Source: AC-32 sp035455605 | GTDB taxonomy: Bacteria; Actinomycetota; Thermoleophilia; Gaiellales; Gaiellaceae | Length of the DNA stretch: 13,480 nucleotides | Direction: 5' to 3' | Assembly (NCBI GenBank): GCA_035455605.1 | Contig: DATIER010000152.1 | Coordinates: 1-13,480 of the forward strand | Part shown: one piece after another, positions 12,841-13,480 of the stretch | Numbering within the stretch: the first letter of the stretch is position 1 | Layout of the letters: each line of letters begins with the position of its first letter | The notes under the pieces: generated by a model | Told to the model about the DNA's origin: nothing | The model's database searches: none | What the model saw: the letters and a program-made list of their open reading frames with translations, nothing else | Program-made: the position numbers and the translations under genes

Positions 12841-12886
12841 TCGGTAGCCCGGTGAGATACCGGACAGTAGTCTCGACGCATACCGA
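12841..12886. repeat. Cluster of TACCG half-sites in the ATPase / surface-protein gap
   Basis: TCGGTA (12841-12846), the hairpin CCGGT-gagat-ACCGG (12849-12863) and TACCGA (12881-12886) all share the core TACCG or its complement. Two direct copies start 23 bp apart (12858 and 12881). The set sits between the divergent predicted promoters and could be an operator array, but the units are short. Confidence 0.35.
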
Positions 12887-12897
12887 GCTTGTGCCCG

Positions 12898-12926
12898 TTG
12901 CAGCGAGCGCGGCATCGGAGTACGCT
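12898..12926 (+). promoter_or_regulatory. Sigma-70-type promoter of the repeat surface protein
   Basis: TTGCAG (12898-12903), a 17-nt spacer, then TACGCT (12921-12926). Transcription would begin near 12933 and leave a leader of about 24 nt that carries the ribosome site. It is the best-formed promoter in the window, with both boxes and ideal spacing. Confidence 0.6.
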
Positions 12927-12943
12927 CGGCCGGGAGAGTCGTC

Positions 12944-12950
12944 AGGGGAG
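12944..12950 (+). promoter_or_regulatory. Ribosome-binding site deciding the GTG start of the surface protein
   Basis: AGGGGAG ends 6 nt before GTG 12957. It fixes the start so that the Arg-containing signal peptide is complete. Confidence 0.7.
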
Positions 12951-12956
12951 CATCGC

Positions 12957-13480
12957 GTGGTCTCTTCGCCGCCGAGATCGCTGGTGCAGCGCGCGTCGTG
13001 GTGCGCCGCGCTCGGGCTCGCCGCGGCCTTGATGCTGCCCGGACACGCCCGCGCCGGGTTCGTGCCCCAGGTCGACCCGCCGACGGTCGCCTACACGATC
13101 GACGGCAACCTCGGGAACAACGGCTGGTACGTCGGCAGCGGGAGCACCGCGAAGTACATCGTCGTGCACTGGTCGGTCACCGGGTCGATCACCTCCACCA
13201 CCGGCTGCGAGCCCGCTAATCAGATCAACGATCCCAACACCGGGACGACGCTGACCTGCACGGCCACGGGCGACGGCGGCACGACGACCGTCACGACGAA
13301 GCTGCTGAAGGTCGACGCGACCGCCCCGACCGGCCTGTCCGCGACTGCGTCCCGCGCGCCCGACCACAACGGCTGGTTCAACGGCGCGGTCGGGATCAGC
13401 TGGAGCGGCAACGACGCCACCTCGGGGATCGACCCCGCCTCGTGCACCTCGATCAACTACACGGGGCCGGACTCCGCGAC
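12957..13480 (+). CDS. Secreted protein with tandem Ig-like (HYR-type) repeats, 3' end outside window
   Basis: 174 codons are open to the window edge. The signal peptide has an Arg-containing n-region, hydrophobic LGLAAALMLPG, and the cleavage site ARA after residue 33. Then come repeats of about 83 residues, each opening with NGW(Y/F) (55-58 and 138-141) and a WSV/WSG strand. The first carries TGCEP...TLTCTATGDGG, with Cys84 and Cys101 spaced for a disulfide, and ends in the linker DATAPT (120-125). The second is cut off after CTSINYTGPDSA. The pattern fits bacterial Ig-like/HYR-type repeats of large exported adhesion or surface proteins. The rich Thr/Ser/Gly composition also fits. The full size and any anchor domain are unknown. 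The start is GTG 12957, supported by AGGGGAG. Confidence 0.85.
   Translation, partial: MVSSPPRSLVQRASWCAALGLAAALMLPGHARAGFVPQVDPPTVAYTIDGNLGNNGWYVGSGSTAKYIVVHWSVTGSITSTTGCEPANQINDPNTGTTLTCTATGDGGTTTVTTKLLKVDATAPTGLSATASRAPDHNGWFNGAVGISWSGNDATSGIDPASCTSINYTGPDSA

Noticed and set aside
10698..12881. Uninterrupted 727-codon minus-strand frame
   Set aside because: It spans the kinase gene and is out of frame with the real ATPase. It is Arg/Ala/Pro-rich low-complexity translation caused by high third-position GC.
1..13480. Mobile element, CRISPR array, tRNA/rRNA or prophage
   Set aside because: No repeat-spacer pattern, transposase, integrase, phage gene, tRNA-like cloverleaf or terminal inverted repeats were seen. 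Base composition is even throughout.

Overview
The window is about 13.5 kb of very GC-rich bacterial chromosome. It is densely coded, with strongly GC-biased third codon positions, many GTG starts, and many genes without a clear Shine-Dalgarno site but with a TANNNT hexamer 6-10 nt before the start codon. The sigma factor, the secreted transglycosylase-like protein ending in WPNTARYCGLL and the leaderless gene style point to an actinobacterium. Class Thermoleophilia (Gaiella/Solirubrobacter-like) is my best guess by inference, not a proven placement. No RNA gene, transposon, CRISPR array or prophage was seen. No gene-free stretch exceeds 300 bp; the longest is about 200 bp, at 7221-7420.

Left part (1-5398, all + strand): the 3' end of an unidentified gene overlaps an extended NAD-dependent epimerase/dehydratase. 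After a short gap comes a seven-gene block in which every stop overlaps the next start: mnhE, mnhF, mnhG, a DUF4040/MbhD-like membrane protein, an MbhE-MnhB fusion, mnhC and a long mnhD. This is an Mrp-type cation/proton antiporter. Its order matches the membrane module of archaeal membrane-bound hydrogenase (MbhA-H) rather than the canonical mrpABCDEFG operon. The large NuoL-like N-terminal part of MrpA is not in the window, and MnhD is about 100 residues longer than usual.

Middle (5399-7420): a short convergent spacer holds a strong minus-strand G-quadruplex motif. It separates mnhD from two minus-strand genes, a secreted transglycosylase (resuscitation-factor-like) protein followed by a sigma-70 factor with regions 1.1 to 4.2. 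The 200-bp spacer upstream of these divides them from a divergent MFS exporter and contains a perfect 20-bp palindrome next to the exporter's predicted -10 box.

Right part (7421-13480): alternating-strand single genes packed tail to tail. They are an MFS transporter overlapping a PAPS sulfotransferase by 37 bp, a universal stress protein 3 nt from a class-I glutamine-amidotransferase-like gamma-glutamyl hydrolase, and an APH-fold kinase sharing a CTAG stop with an ATPase_2-family P-loop ATPase carrying a C-terminal helical/winged-helix-like part. The window ends inside a secreted protein built of Ig-like repeats, preceded by the best sigma-70-type promoter in the window. The kinase has no ATG, GTG or TTG in frame ahead of its nucleotide-binding loop, which makes its start the main annotation problem here.
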